Part shown: piece by piece, positions 49,644-58,080 of the stretch | How the letters are laid out: the number at the start of each line of letters is the position of its first letter | Numbering within the stretch: position 1 is the stretch's first letter | DNA from: an uncultured Bacteroidales bacterium | GTDB lineage: Bacteria > Bacteroidota > Bacteroidia > Bacteroidales > Paludibacteraceae | NCBI GenBank assembly: GCA_934692905.1 | Contig: CAKUUM010000005.1 | Span: 1-64,000 of the forward strand | DNA length: 64,000 nt | Direction of reading: 5' to 3' | Notes under the pieces: model-generated | What the model saw: only the letters and a program-made list of their open reading frames with translations | The model's database searches: none | What the model was told of the DNA's origin: nothing | Program-made: the position numbers and the translations under genes

Positions 49644-51659
49644 TCACTCCATAGCCTGTAGTTTGTCCTCCATTTGGAGCAGTTCGTCGCGGAGACGGGC
49701 GGCCGTGGTGAAGTCCAGTTCCTTGGCAGCGGCAAGCATGGCACGGCGCTGCTGCTCGGCAGCCTTCTGGAGTTGCTTCTTATTGAACTGCTGCCATGGG
49801 GCGGTCTTCCAACTTTCGCGAATCTTGGTCTCCAACTGCTGCTTCTCCTGCTCTTCGTGGCGCATCATGGCTGTGAGAGGACTGGTTTCTATCGCCTTTT
49901 TGATGGCGGTAGGCGTGATGTGGTGCTCCTCGTTGTACGCCATCTGCTTGGCACGGCGGCGGTTGGTCTCATCTATGGTCATCTGCATCGACTGCGTGAT
50001 TTTGTCGCCATACATGATTACCTTGCCGTTCACGTTGCGGGCAGCACGTCCGGCTGTCTGCGTGAGCGAGCGGTGGTCGCGCAGAAAGCCCTCTTTGTCG
50101 GCATCCAGGATAGCGACCAGACTCACCTCTGGCAGGTCGAGCCCCTCGCGCAGGAGGTTGACACCCACCAGCACATCGTAGAGACCTTTGCGGAGGTCTT
50201 CCATGATTTGAACGCGCTCCAGCGTATCCACATCGGAATGGATATAGGCAGAGCGCACGCCGTATTTGCGCAGGTAATCGTCCAGTTCCTCTGCCATGCG
50301 CTTGGTGAGCGTGGTGATGAGTATACGCTCTTCCCGCTCCACGCGGACACGTATCTCCTCCATGAGGTCGTCCACCTGATGAAGACTCGGACGCACCTCT
50401 ATCTCGGGGTCGAGAAGCCCTGTGGGGCGTATGAGTTGGTCGATGACAACGCCGTTGGAACGCTCCAATTCGTACTCGGCGGGGGTGGCGGAAACATAGA
50501 TAGTCTGCCCTGTTTTGCGTTGGAACTCGTCGAAAGTGAGCGGTCGGTTGTCGCGGGCAGCCGGCAGGCGGAAGCCGAAATTCACAAGGTTGTCTTTGCG
50601 CGCCTTGTCGCCACCGTACATGGCATGTATCTGGGGTACCGTGACATGGCTCTCGTCAATCACGAGGAGCATGTCCTTGGGGAAATAGTCGAGCAGGCAG
50701 TAGGGCGGCGTGCCCGGCTCACGTCCGTCGAAGTACCGGCTGTAGTTCTCCACGCCGGAGCAGTAGCCCAGTTCCTGAATCATCTCAATGTCATAGTTCA
50801 CACGCTCCTCAATGCGCTTGGCATAGAGCGGCTCGCCTATCTCCTGGAAATGCAGCACCTGATTGGCAAGGTCGAGTTTGATTTGCGCAATCGCCGCCGC
50901 CTGCTTGTCGGGATTGGTGCAGAAGATGGTGGCGGGGTAGATGTTGTAGGTGTCAAACTCTTCGATAGTCTCAAGGGTGACGGGGTCAAGGGTGGTGATG
51001 GTATCTATCTCATTACCAAAGAATTCGATGCGCAGGAGGTAATCGGCATACGCGAGTGCGATGTCCACCGTGTCGCCCTTCACACGGAAACGCCCGCGAT
51101 TGAGGTCGATGTCGTTGCGTACATACTGCTCACTGACGAGTTGCGAGAGCAACGTATCCATGCGGATGGTCTGTCCGCGCGTGACGGTGCTGCACGACTG
51201 GCTGAAGTCCTGCGGGTTGCCGATGCCGTACAGACAACTGACCGATGAGATAACAACCACATCCTTTCGCCCACTCAACAGGGCGGCGATGGCACTCAGA
51301 CGCAGACGGTCAATCTCCTCATTGATGCTGAGGTCTTTTTCGATATAGGTGTCGGTGCTGGGGATATAGGCTTCGGGCTGGTAGTAGTCGTAGTAGGAGA
51401 CGAAGTACTCCACCGCGTTGTGCGGGAAAAACTGCCGCATCTCGCTGTACAGTTGTGCGGCAAGTGTCTTATTGTGACTGAGAATGAGGGTTGGGCGATT
51501 GATTTGGGCAATAACATTGGCTACGGTGAAAGTCTTACCCGACCCTGTAACACCGAGCAGCGTCTGCGCTTCCGCACCTGCACGGATGCCGTCCACCAAC
51601 TGGCGGATGGCTTCGGGCTGGTCGCCCGTAGGCTGATATGGCGCGGTGAGGTGGAACAT
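49644..51659 (-). CDS. uvrB: UvrABC system protein B
   Basis: Damage-verifying helicase-like subunit of nucleotide excision repair. The 671-residue protein has Walker A GVTGSGKTFTVANV, the beta-hairpin region with YYDYYQPEAYIPSTDTYIEKD, the DEAD-like VIDESHVTVPQ, helicase motifs GLDLPEVSLVAILDADKEG and QTAGRAARN, and a C-terminal UVR motif (LDFTTAARLRDELLQME). Length is standard. It is the third gene of the rlmL-queA-uvrB unit, starting 4 bases after queA. Confidence 0.96.
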   Translation of the reverse strand: MFHLTAPYQPTGDQPEAIRQLVDGIRAGAEAQTLLGVTGSGKTFTVANVIAQINRPTLILSHNKTLAAQLYSEMRQFFPHNAVEYFVSYYDYYQPEAYIPSTDTYIEKDLSINEEIDRLRLSAIAALLSGRKDVVVISSVSCLYGIGNPQDFSQSCSTVTRGQTIRMDTLLSQLVSEQYVRNDIDLNRGRFRVKGDTVDIALAYADYLLRIEFFGNEIDTITTLDPVTLETIEEFDTYNIYPATIFCTNPDKQAAAIAQIKLDLANQVLHFQEIGEPLYAKRIEERVNYDIEMIQELGYCSGVENYSRYFDGREPGTPPYCLLDYFPKDMLLVIDESHVTVPQIHAMYGGDKARKDNLVNFGFRLPAARDNRPLTFDEFQRKTGQTIYVSATPAEYELERSNGVVIDQLIRPTGLLDPEIEVRPSLHQVDDLMEEIRVRVEREERILITTLTKRMAEELDDYLRKYGVRSAYIHSDVDTLERVQIMEDLRKGLYDVLVGVNLLREGLDLPEVSLVAILDADKEGFLRDHRSLTQTAGRAARNVNGKVIMYGDKITQSMQMTIDETNRRRAKQMAYNEEHHITPTAIKKAIETSPLTAMMRHEEQEKQQLETKIRESWKTAPWQQFNKKQLQKAAEQQRRAMLAAAKELDFTTAARLRDELLQMEDKLQAME

Positions 51660-51663
51660 CTAA

Positions 51664-52929
51664 TCAGTCTCTCCTGAACAAAATACTGCTGTCGCCGTAA
51701 CTGAGGAAGCGGAAATCGTGGGCGAGGGCATAGTCGTAGATGGTGTGCCAGTCGCCACCCACAAAGGCACTGACGAGCAAGAGCAGGGTGGACTTGGGCT
51801 GGTGGAAGTTGGTAATCAGTTGGTTGACAACGTGGAAGGTGTAGCCGGGTTCTATCATTATTTGGGTTTCGGCGTGGAGGGTGTCCTGATGCGTGCGGTC
51901 GAGGTAGTCCACGATTGCCTGCAGGGCATCGTGTGTGGTGAGGGTGTGGGGCGCGGTGTAGGGAATGAACTGGGGCACGTGGAGTTCAGCGGTATGGCAC
52001 TCGTCATTCTTCATGCTTAATTCCCCATTCTCCCCTAACATTTCGCCCAAGAAATAGAGACTTTCGAGGGTGCGCATGCTGGTGGTACCCACGGCAACGA
52101 TGTGCCCCAAGTGATTGATAATATCCATGATAGCCAGCCGCGGAACTGCGATAATCTCCGTGTGCATGGTGTGTTGGTTGGCGTCGGCGGTCTTTACGGG
52201 TTGGAAGGTGCCTGCGCCTACGTGCAGGGTGAGTTCGGTGGTCTGTATGCCGCGGGCACGGAGTCCGTCAAGGACCTCATCGGTGAAGTGGAGCCCCGCC
52301 GTGGGTGCTGCTACGGAACCCTTGATGCGCGAATAGACCGTCTGGTAGGTGGTCTTGTCGCTCTCCTCCGTGGGGCGGTTGAGATAGGGCGGGATGGGCA
52401 GTTCGCCGACTGCGTCAAGGATTTCGGCAAAAGAGACGGGGGTATCCCAACTGAATGTGACTTCGTAGGTGTTGCCCGTCTGAGTGCCACGCTCGGCGGT
52501 GAGGGTGATTGTCTCACCCGTACTGCGAAGGGTGGCGGTGAGATGCAAAGGTCCTGATTTCCACTTCTTTGCGTTGCCAATCATGCACTTCCATGTGCAG
52601 CCTGTGGTGCTGCCAAGTGACAGTTGGTAGTCGTGCGGGCGCAGGGGCTCCAAACAGAATACCTCTATACGCGCGCCCTGCGCGGGCGCGTCTGAAATTG
52701 AAGGAGTGTCCTTGTGAAACACCAACCGCGCCTGAATGACACGGGTGTTGTTGTACACCAACAATGAGCCCGCGGGGATATAGTCGCCCACGTGGTAGAA
52801 AAGGTCTTCGGACACGTGTCCGTCCCTGTAAACCAGCAACTTGCTATGGTCGCGTTGCGCCAAAGGGTACTTGGCTATCCGGCTGTCTGGAAGGGGGTAG
52901 TTGTAATCGTCAATGAGTATCTGCTTCAT
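51664..52929 (-). CDS. queA: S-adenosylmethionine:tRNA ribosyltransferase-isomerase
   Basis: Converts preQ1 in tRNA to epoxyqueuosine using the ribosyl part of AdoMet. The 421-residue protein has DDYNYPLPDSRIAKYP, NNTRVIQARL, the core motif SVAAPTAGLHFTDEVLD, LHVGAGTFQPVKTAD, GTTSMRTLESL and FHQPKSTLLLLVSAFVG. It is longer than the E. coli protein (about 356) because of an insert near residues 310-325 and other loops, as in relatives of this phylum. Its ATG overlaps the rlmL stop by 4 bases. Confidence 0.94.
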   Translation of the reverse strand: MKQILIDDYNYPLPDSRIAKYPLAQRDHSKLLVYRDGHVSEDLFYHVGDYIPAGSLLVYNNTRVIQARLVFHKDTPSISDAPAQGARIEVFCLEPLRPHDYQLSLGSTTGCTWKCMIGNAKKWKSGPLHLTATLRSTGETITLTAERGTQTGNTYEVTFSWDTPVSFAEILDAVGELPIPPYLNRPTEESDKTTYQTVYSRIKGSVAAPTAGLHFTDEVLDGLRARGIQTTELTLHVGAGTFQPVKTADANQHTMHTEIIAVPRLAIMDIINHLGHIVAVGTTSMRTLESLYFLGEMLGENGELSMKNDECHTAELHVPQFIPYTAPHTLTTHDALQAIVDYLDRTHQDTLHAETQIMIEPGYTFHVVNQLITNFHQPKSTLLLLVSAFVGGDWHTIYDYALAHDFRFLSYGDSSILFRRD

Positions 52930-54293
52930 CTTCTGTCAGTCTTGCGGGGACGCGGTGCCCTGTCGTCCCGTGTGAACGGTTTTCGGTCATGGGGCTTACG
53001 GTCAAAGGGCTTCCTATCCCCCTCCTCCCGCCTGTTGCGGGGCTTGAAATCGCGTTTGTTTCTGTCTTGTTTGAAGTCCTTGCGCTTGTGCTCATGGTCG
53101 GCAAAGCGCGGTTTGATGTCTTTGGGGTGGTCTTTCTTCCACTCCTTGTGCTCACCCTGAAAGAGTTCGTATTGGTTGAACAGGCACTCCAACTCGCCGT
53201 TTATCAGGTGGATACGCTTGCTCGGTTTGAGCCCAATGCACTTCAGCGCGTCCTCGTTGCTCGAAATTATCCATGCGGTTGCCCCACTGAACTGGTGTTT
53301 GAGGGCTGTGCCCATGTCCTGGTACAGGCGCAACACGTCTTTGTCCTGCGAGAGGCGTTCCCCGTATGGGGGATTCATCATCACAAGCGCCCCGTTGGTG
53401 TCGCGGTCGGCAAGGCGCAACTCCTCGATGCGTATCTGGCGCACCTCGATGTCGCGTTGCAGGCTCGCCGACTGGATATTCTTGAGGGCAGTCTGCACGG
53501 CGTAATACCCTGCGTCTGAGCCATATATCTTGTGCGTGAAAGGACGCTCGCGGCTGTCGTCGTTGTAGATGTCCTCGAAGAGGTCGCGGTCGAAGTCCGC
53601 CCATTTCTCGAAGGCAAAGCCCTTGCGGTAGATGCCCGGGGCAATGTTTCGGGCAATGAGGGCAGCCTCTATCAGCAGGGTGCCCGATCCGCACATGGGG
53701 TCGTAGAAATCGCCCTGACCATGCCAGCCTGCGAGCAAGAGCATGCCTGCTGCAAGTGCCTCATTGATAGGCGCTTCGGTGTTGGCAACACGGTAGCCGC
53801 GCTTGTGGAGACTATCGCCCGAACTGTCCAAGGATATGGTGACGGTTTCGGCAGAGATGTGCACGTTCAGGCTGAGGTCGGGGTCGGTGAGTTTCACGCT
53901 CGGGCGTTTCTGTTCGCGCTCCATCCAGTAGTCTGCGATGGCGTCTTTGACGCGGTAAGTGACATATTGCGAATGGCGGAAGGTGTCCGAATAGACGGTA
54001 GCGTCGATGGCAAAGCCCGTCTTGAGCGTCATGTACCGGCTCCAATCTATCTGTTTGGCGTGCTCATAGACCGCGTCCGCGTCTTTGGCGCGGAAAGTAG
54101 CGATAGGCACCAGCACACGCGACGCCGTGCGCAGGCACATGTTGGCGGTATATAACAGCCGCTTATCACCCGTGAAAGACACCGCCCGTCGCTCAATCTG
54201 CACATTGTTGGCGCCTAACTCCACCAATTCTCCCGCCAGCACCTCCTCAAGCCCTTTGAAGGTCTTGGCAAGCATTTGAAACTCTTGATTCAT
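52926..54293 (-). CDS. rlmL: THUMP-domain 23S rRNA m2G methyltransferase (RlmL-like)
   Basis: Methylates a guanine of 23S rRNA. From the ATG at 54293 it has 455 residues: THUMP domain (residues about 45-155), the Rossmann methyltransferase with DPMCGSGTLLIEAAL and NPPYGERL, and no second RlmK domain. A 60-residue basic C-terminal tail rich in R/K/D (RKPFDRKPHDRKPF) probably binds RNA. The longer frame to 54365 crosses the promoter and is not used. First gene of the unit with queA and uvrB. Confidence 0.88.
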   Translation of the reverse strand: MNQEFQMLAKTFKGLEEVLAGELVELGANNVQIERRAVSFTGDKRLLYTANMCLRTASRVLVPIATFRAKDADAVYEHAKQIDWSRYMTLKTGFAIDATVYSDTFRHSQYVTYRVKDAIADYWMEREQKRPSVKLTDPDLSLNVHISAETVTISLDSSGDSLHKRGYRVANTEAPINEALAAGMLLLAGWHGQGDFYDPMCGSGTLLIEAALIARNIAPGIYRKGFAFEKWADFDRDLFEDIYNDDSRERPFTHKIYGSDAGYYAVQTALKNIQSASLQRDIEVRQIRIEELRLADRDTNGALVMMNPPYGERLSQDKDVLRLYQDMGTALKHQFSGATAWIISSNEDALKCIGLKPSKRIHLINGELECLFNQYELFQGEHKEWKKDHPKDIKPRFADHEHKRKDFKQDRNKRDFKPRNRREEGDRKPFDRKPHDRKPFTRDDRAPRPRKTDRR

Positions 54294-54311
54294 CCTTGTA
54301 GAAATAACGTA

Positions 54312-54343
54312 CAAAGGTACTGCTTTTTTCGCAGACAGACAAT
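54312..54343 (-). promoter_or_regulatory. rlmL operon promoter
   Basis: Minus strand ATTG (54340-54343), 20-base spacer ending AAAAGCAG, TACCTTTG (54312-54319). The leader is under 20 bases. Confidence 0.85.
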
Positions 54344-54369
54344 AAAAACGGCAACAGAGGCACATCCTC

Positions 54370-54580
54370 GCGACAAGGTCGGCGGAATCACATACTAATC
54401 ACATACTAACCACATACTAATCACATACTAATCACATACACTTACCCAGAGAAATACACGAGGGGCAATGCGCAATTATCAATGCGCAATGCCTAATGCG
54501 CAATGAGTAATGCGTAATGAGTAATGAGTGTGGAAAAATCAACATGGAAACCAACGAGGCGGGACGCGCCGTCACCACAC
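54370..54580 (+). repeat. Dispersed 4x11-bp element, copy 5
   Basis: GCGACAAGGTCGGCGGAAT, array 54389-54443 (four CACATACTAAT/C units and CACATACACTT), CAGAGAAATACACGAGGGGC, AATGCGCAAT and AATGAGTAATG blocks, AACATGGAAACC and GCGGGACGCGCCGTC. It faces the patatin promoter 178 bases away. Confidence 0.92.
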
Positions 54581-54596
54581 TTCACCCACAAGGGCA

Positions 54597-54628
54597 TTTG
54601 TATATATTGAAAATAATATGTATCTTTG
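54597..54628 (+). promoter_or_regulatory. Promoter of the patatin-like gene
   Basis: TTTG (54597-54600), 20-base spacer, TATCTTTG (54621-54628). Confidence 0.82.
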
Positions 54629-54681
54629 CGGCAGAAATAGGACACTCGGAATAAGTCAGCGTATTCAAAATCAGACAGAGA

Positions 54682-55527
54682 ATGAAAACAGGTCTTGTAT
54701 TGGAAGGCGGCGGCATGCGCGGGATATACACCTGCGGTGTGCTGGACGTGATGATTGACAAGGGTTTTGAGCCCGATGTGCTGTGCGGCACGTCGGCAGG
54801 AGCCCTGTTCGGAGTCAATCTGCCCTCGAAACAAAAGGGCAGAGCCTTCGACTACAATTTCCGCTATTGCGACAATCCGAAGTACGTTTCCGTGCGTTCG
54901 CTGATACGTACAGGCAATATGGTGAACGTGGATTTCTCTTACAATCAGATTCCCAACACGTTAGCCCCATTTGACGAAGCCGCCTACGAGGCATCCAAAA
55001 CAAAAGTGTTTGCCACCGTGACCAACGTCCGCACGGGTAAAGCCGAATACAAACACATTACGAACTGCATGAAACAGATGGAGTGGCTGCGCGCATCAGG
55101 AACGCTGCCCTTTATCTCGCGGGCGGTGAAGATTGACGGGGAGAAATACTTGGACGGGGGACTGGTGGACAATATCCCGCTGGACAAGGCGTTTGAGGAG
55201 GGGTGCGACAAGGTGATTGTGGTGCTGACACGCCCCATAGAATTCCGCCTGAATGAGCATATGTACCAGTTGAGCAAGGTGTTCTACCCGCAAGAGAAGA
55301 ACCTGCAGGAGGCCCTCCGCGTGCGCAGCGCGAACTACAACAAGCGTATGCAACAGGTGCGCCGGCTGAAAGAAGAAGGCAAGATTTTCGTATTCTCGCC
55401 CGAGACATTGCTGCCCGTGCGCCGACTGGAACGCAACCCTCTGCACCTGAAACAAGTGTACCACCTCGGTCTGCGGGACGCAAAACGCGAATGGGACAAG
55501 ATGGAGAAGTATTTGCAGGGGAAATAA
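54682..55527 (+). CDS. Patatin-like phospholipase
   Basis: A 281-residue esterase/phospholipase of the patatin family with the oxyanion loop LEGGGMRGIY at the N-terminus, the nucleophile elbow GTSAGAL (serine near residue 37) and the catalytic aspartate in YLDGGLVDNIP. It is closest in shape to the YjjU type. No signal peptide, so cytoplasmic or peripheral. Followed by the glyA promoter inside the 113-base gap, so it is a single-gene unit. Confidence 0.9.
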   Translation: MKTGLVLEGGGMRGIYTCGVLDVMIDKGFEPDVLCGTSAGALFGVNLPSKQKGRAFDYNFRYCDNPKYVSVRSLIRTGNMVNVDFSYNQIPNTLAPFDEAAYEASKTKVFATVTNVRTGKAEYKHITNCMKQMEWLRASGTLPFISRAVKIDGEKYLDGGLVDNIPLDKAFEEGCDKVIVVLTRPIEFRLNEHMYQLSKVFYPQEKNLQEALRVRSANYNKRMQQVRRLKEEGKIFVFSPETLLPVRRLERNPLHLKQVYHLGLRDAKREWDKMEKYLQGK

Positions 55528-55534
55528 ACGTTTG

Positions 55535-55566
55535 TTTGTGTATCTCACAGAAAAGCAGTATCTTTG
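55535..55566 (+). promoter_or_regulatory. glyA-rlmN promoter
   Basis: TTTG (55535-55538), 20-base spacer ending AAAAGCAG, TATCTTTG (55559-55566). Confidence 0.88.
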
Positions 55567-55640
55567 CAGGCACGTAGAAATCACGCACCCCAAAATGCGC
55601 GACGACAATATGCAACCTTAAATAACTAAATAATCGAATA

Positions 55641-56921
55641 ATGACTCGAGACGTAGAGATTTTTGACATCATCCGCCGTGAGCGGGAGCGTCAGACGAAA
55701 GGCATCGAATTGATTGCCAGTGAAAACTTCGTGAGCGACCAAGTGATGGAAGCCATGGGAAGCGTACTTACCAACAAATATGCCGAAGGCTACCCCGGCA
55801 AACGCTATTACGGCGGTTGCGAAGTGGTGGACCAGAGCGAGAATATCGCACGCGACAGACTCCGCCGCCTGTTCGGGGCAGAGTATGTGAACGTACAACC
55901 TCACTCGGGCGCACAAGCCAACATGGCTGTGTTTATGGCTTGTCTGCAGGCGGGCGACACGTTCCTCGGCTTGAACCTGAGCCACGGCGGTCACCTCTCA
56001 CACGGTTCGCCGGTGAACTTTTCGGGTATCATGTTCCATGCGCTGGAGTACAACCTGCGCGAGGATACAGGTCGTGTGGACTATGACCAGTTGGAGCAAG
56101 TGGCACGCGAGAAGAAGCCGAAACTGATTATCGCAGGTGCGAGTGCATACAGCCGCGAGTGGGACTATGCCCGTATCCGCCGCGTGGCAGACGAGATAGG
56201 CGCTATCTTCATGGTGGATATGGCACACCCTGCAGGTCTGATTGCCGCAGGTTTGCTGGAGAACCCCGTCAAATATGCGCATATTGTCACATCGACGACC
56301 CACAAGACCCTCCGTGGTCCGCGCGGCGGTGTGATTCTGGTAGGCAAAGACTTCCCGAACCCATGGGGCAAGACCACCCCGAAAGGCGAGATAAAGATGA
56401 TGTCTGCGCTGCTTGACTCGGCCGTATTCCCCGGCGTACAGGGCGGTCCGCTGGAGCACGTGATTGCCGCCAAGGCAGTGGCATTCGGTGAGGCACTGGA
56501 GCCGCAATTCAAAGTATATCAGCAACAAGTGAAACTGAATGCATCGGTGATGGCAGAGGCATTCATGCAGAAGGGCTACAAGATTATCTCGGGCGGTACG
56601 GACAACCACTCGATGCTGGTTGACTTGCGTACCAAATACCCCGATTTGACGGGTAAGGTTGCCGAGAAGGCTCTTGTGGCTGCCGACATCACCACCAACA
56701 AGAATATGGTGCCTTTCGACTCGCGTTCCGCATTCCAGACCAGCGGTCTGCGTTTTGGCACGCCCGCCATCACAACACGCGGCCTGAAAGAGGACAAGAT
56801 GCCATGGATTGTGGATTTGATTGACACCGTCCTCCAAAACCCTGAATGTGAGGCAAATATCGCCAAGGTTCGCGAGGAGGTGAATCGCGAGATGATGCAG
56901 TATCCGCTGTTCGGATGGTAA
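55641..56921 (+). CDS. glyA: Serine hydroxymethyltransferase
   Basis: PLP enzyme interconverting serine and glycine with tetrahydrofolate, the main source of one-carbon units. The 426-residue protein has [16 protein letters not shown], the [12 protein letters not shown] segment, [25 protein letters not shown], and the PLP lysine in [14 protein letters not shown] (about residue 226). Length is usual. The stop codon region overlaps the rlmN start by 7 bases. Confidence 0.96.
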   Translation: MTRDVEIFDIIRRERERQTKGIELIASENFVSDQVMEAMGSVLTNKYAEGYPGKRYYGGCEVVDQSENIARDRLRRLFGAEYVNVQPHSGAQANMAVFMACLQAGDTFLGLNLSHGGHLSHGSPVNFSGIMFHALEYNLREDTGRVDYDQLEQVAREKKPKLIIAGASAYSREWDYARIRRVADEIGAIFMVDMAHPAGLIAAGLLENPVKYAHIVTSTTHKTLRGPRGGVILVGKDFPNPWGKTTPKGEIKMMSALLDSAVFPGVQGGPLEHVIAAKAVAFGEALEPQFKVYQQQVKLNASVMAEAFMQKGYKIISGGTDNHSMLVDLRTKYPDLTGKVAEKALVAADITTNKNMVPFDSRSAFQTSGLRFGTPAITTRGLKEDKMPWIVDLIDTVLQNPECEANIAKVREEVNREMMQYPLFGW

Positions 56922-58021
56922 GCCTTTTAGGACTCACATTAGAAGAATTGCAAGCGGTAGCCCAGGATGTAGGGCTACCGCGTTTTGCAGGTAAGCAGTT
57001 GGCAGAATGGCTGTACGTGCGGCGTGCCACCTCGTTTGACGAGATGACCAATATCTCGCTGCGGGGGCGTGAGGCACTACGGGAAAAGTATATTGTGGGT
57101 CGCCATGCACCTGTAGCGGAAGCCGTGTCGGAAGATGGTACGCACAAGTACCTGTTTCAGGTTGGGGAGCAGTATGTGGAGTCTGTGTATATACCTGATA
57201 ACGACCGCGCTACGCTATGCGTCAGTACGCAAGCGGGGTGCAAGATGGGGTGTAAATTCTGCATGACAGGCACGCTGGGCTTTCACGGACAACTGTCTGC
57301 CGCAGAGATACTGAACCAGATACTCTATTTCCCTTTGACTTCGGACAACCCGAAACATATCAACGAGGGGCAGCAGGGGGCTCTGACCAACATCGTCTAT
57401 ATGGGTGAGGGGGAGCCCATGGATAACCTCGACCATGTGTTGCGCTCGCTGCAAGTGATGACTGCCGCATGGGGCGGCGCGTGGTCGCCCAAGCGCATCA
57501 CGGTATCGTCGGTAGGGATTGTGCCCGGGCTGAAACGCTATATAGAGGAGTGCGATTGCCATTTGGCTATCTCGCTGCACAATCCGTTCGGCATTGAACG
57601 TCAGGCAATTATGCCGATTGAAAAGGCGTATCATCTGACGGATGTGGTTGCCCTGTTGAAACACTATGACTGGCAGCACCAGCGGCGTGTGAGTTTTGAA
57701 TACATCTGCTGGGGCGGCGTGAACGACACACCCAAGCATGCCAATGAATTGCTGCGATTGCTCCGGGGATTGGACTGCCGCGTCAACCTTATTCGCTTTC
57801 ACGCAGGGGTGGAAGAGGTGTCAAATGGCGCGGATGCCCAACAAACTGTTGTTAATCAAAACAATAAATCTATTGTTTTTCCTCCGAGCAATGAGCGTCA
57901 GATGGAGTGGTTGCGCGACTACCTGACTGCTCACGGGCTTACTACCACCATCCGCCGAAGTCGCGGGGAGGACATACTCGCCGCCTGCGGGATGCTTGTG
58001 AATGCGTTGAAAAACAATTAG
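56915..58021 (+). CDS. rlmN: Dual-specificity 23S rRNA/tRNA m2A methyltransferase
   Basis: Radical SAM enzyme methylating adenine 2503 of 23S rRNA and adenine 37 of some tRNAs. The 368-residue protein has an N-terminal HTH-like domain, the [4Fe-4S] motif [11 protein letters not shown] (about residues 108-117), [24 protein letters not shown], and the methyl-accepting cysteine in DILAACGML near the C-terminus. Its ATG lies inside the last codons of glyA. Confidence 0.95.
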   Translation: MVSLLGLTLEELQAVAQDVGLPRFAGKQLAEWLYVRRATSFDEMTNISLRGREALREKYIVGRHAPVAEAVSEDGTHKYLFQVGEQYVESVYIPDNDRATLCVSTQAGCKMGCKFCMTGTLGFHGQLSAAEILNQILYFPLTSDNPKHINEGQQGALTNIVYMGEGEPMDNLDHVLRSLQVMTAAWGGAWSPKRITVSSVGIVPGLKRYIEECDCHLAISLHNPFGIERQAIMPIEKAYHLTDVVALLKHYDWQHQRRVSFEYICWGGVNDTPKHANELLRLLRGLDCRVNLIRFHAGVEEVSNGADAQQTVVNQNNKSIVFPPSNERQMEWLRDYLTAHGLTTTIRRSRGEDILAACGMLVNALKNN

Positions 58022-58080
58022 ATACACCTATCACTTGCTGTCGCTGTTGCGTAAATAAACACGCAAGCCTCCACGGTATT

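Larger units (their letters stand above)
54294..54681. other. Divergent intergenic region of 388 bases
   Basis: Holds the rlmL promoter, repeat copy 5 and the patatin-gene promoter. No other gene is supported. Confidence 0.6.
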
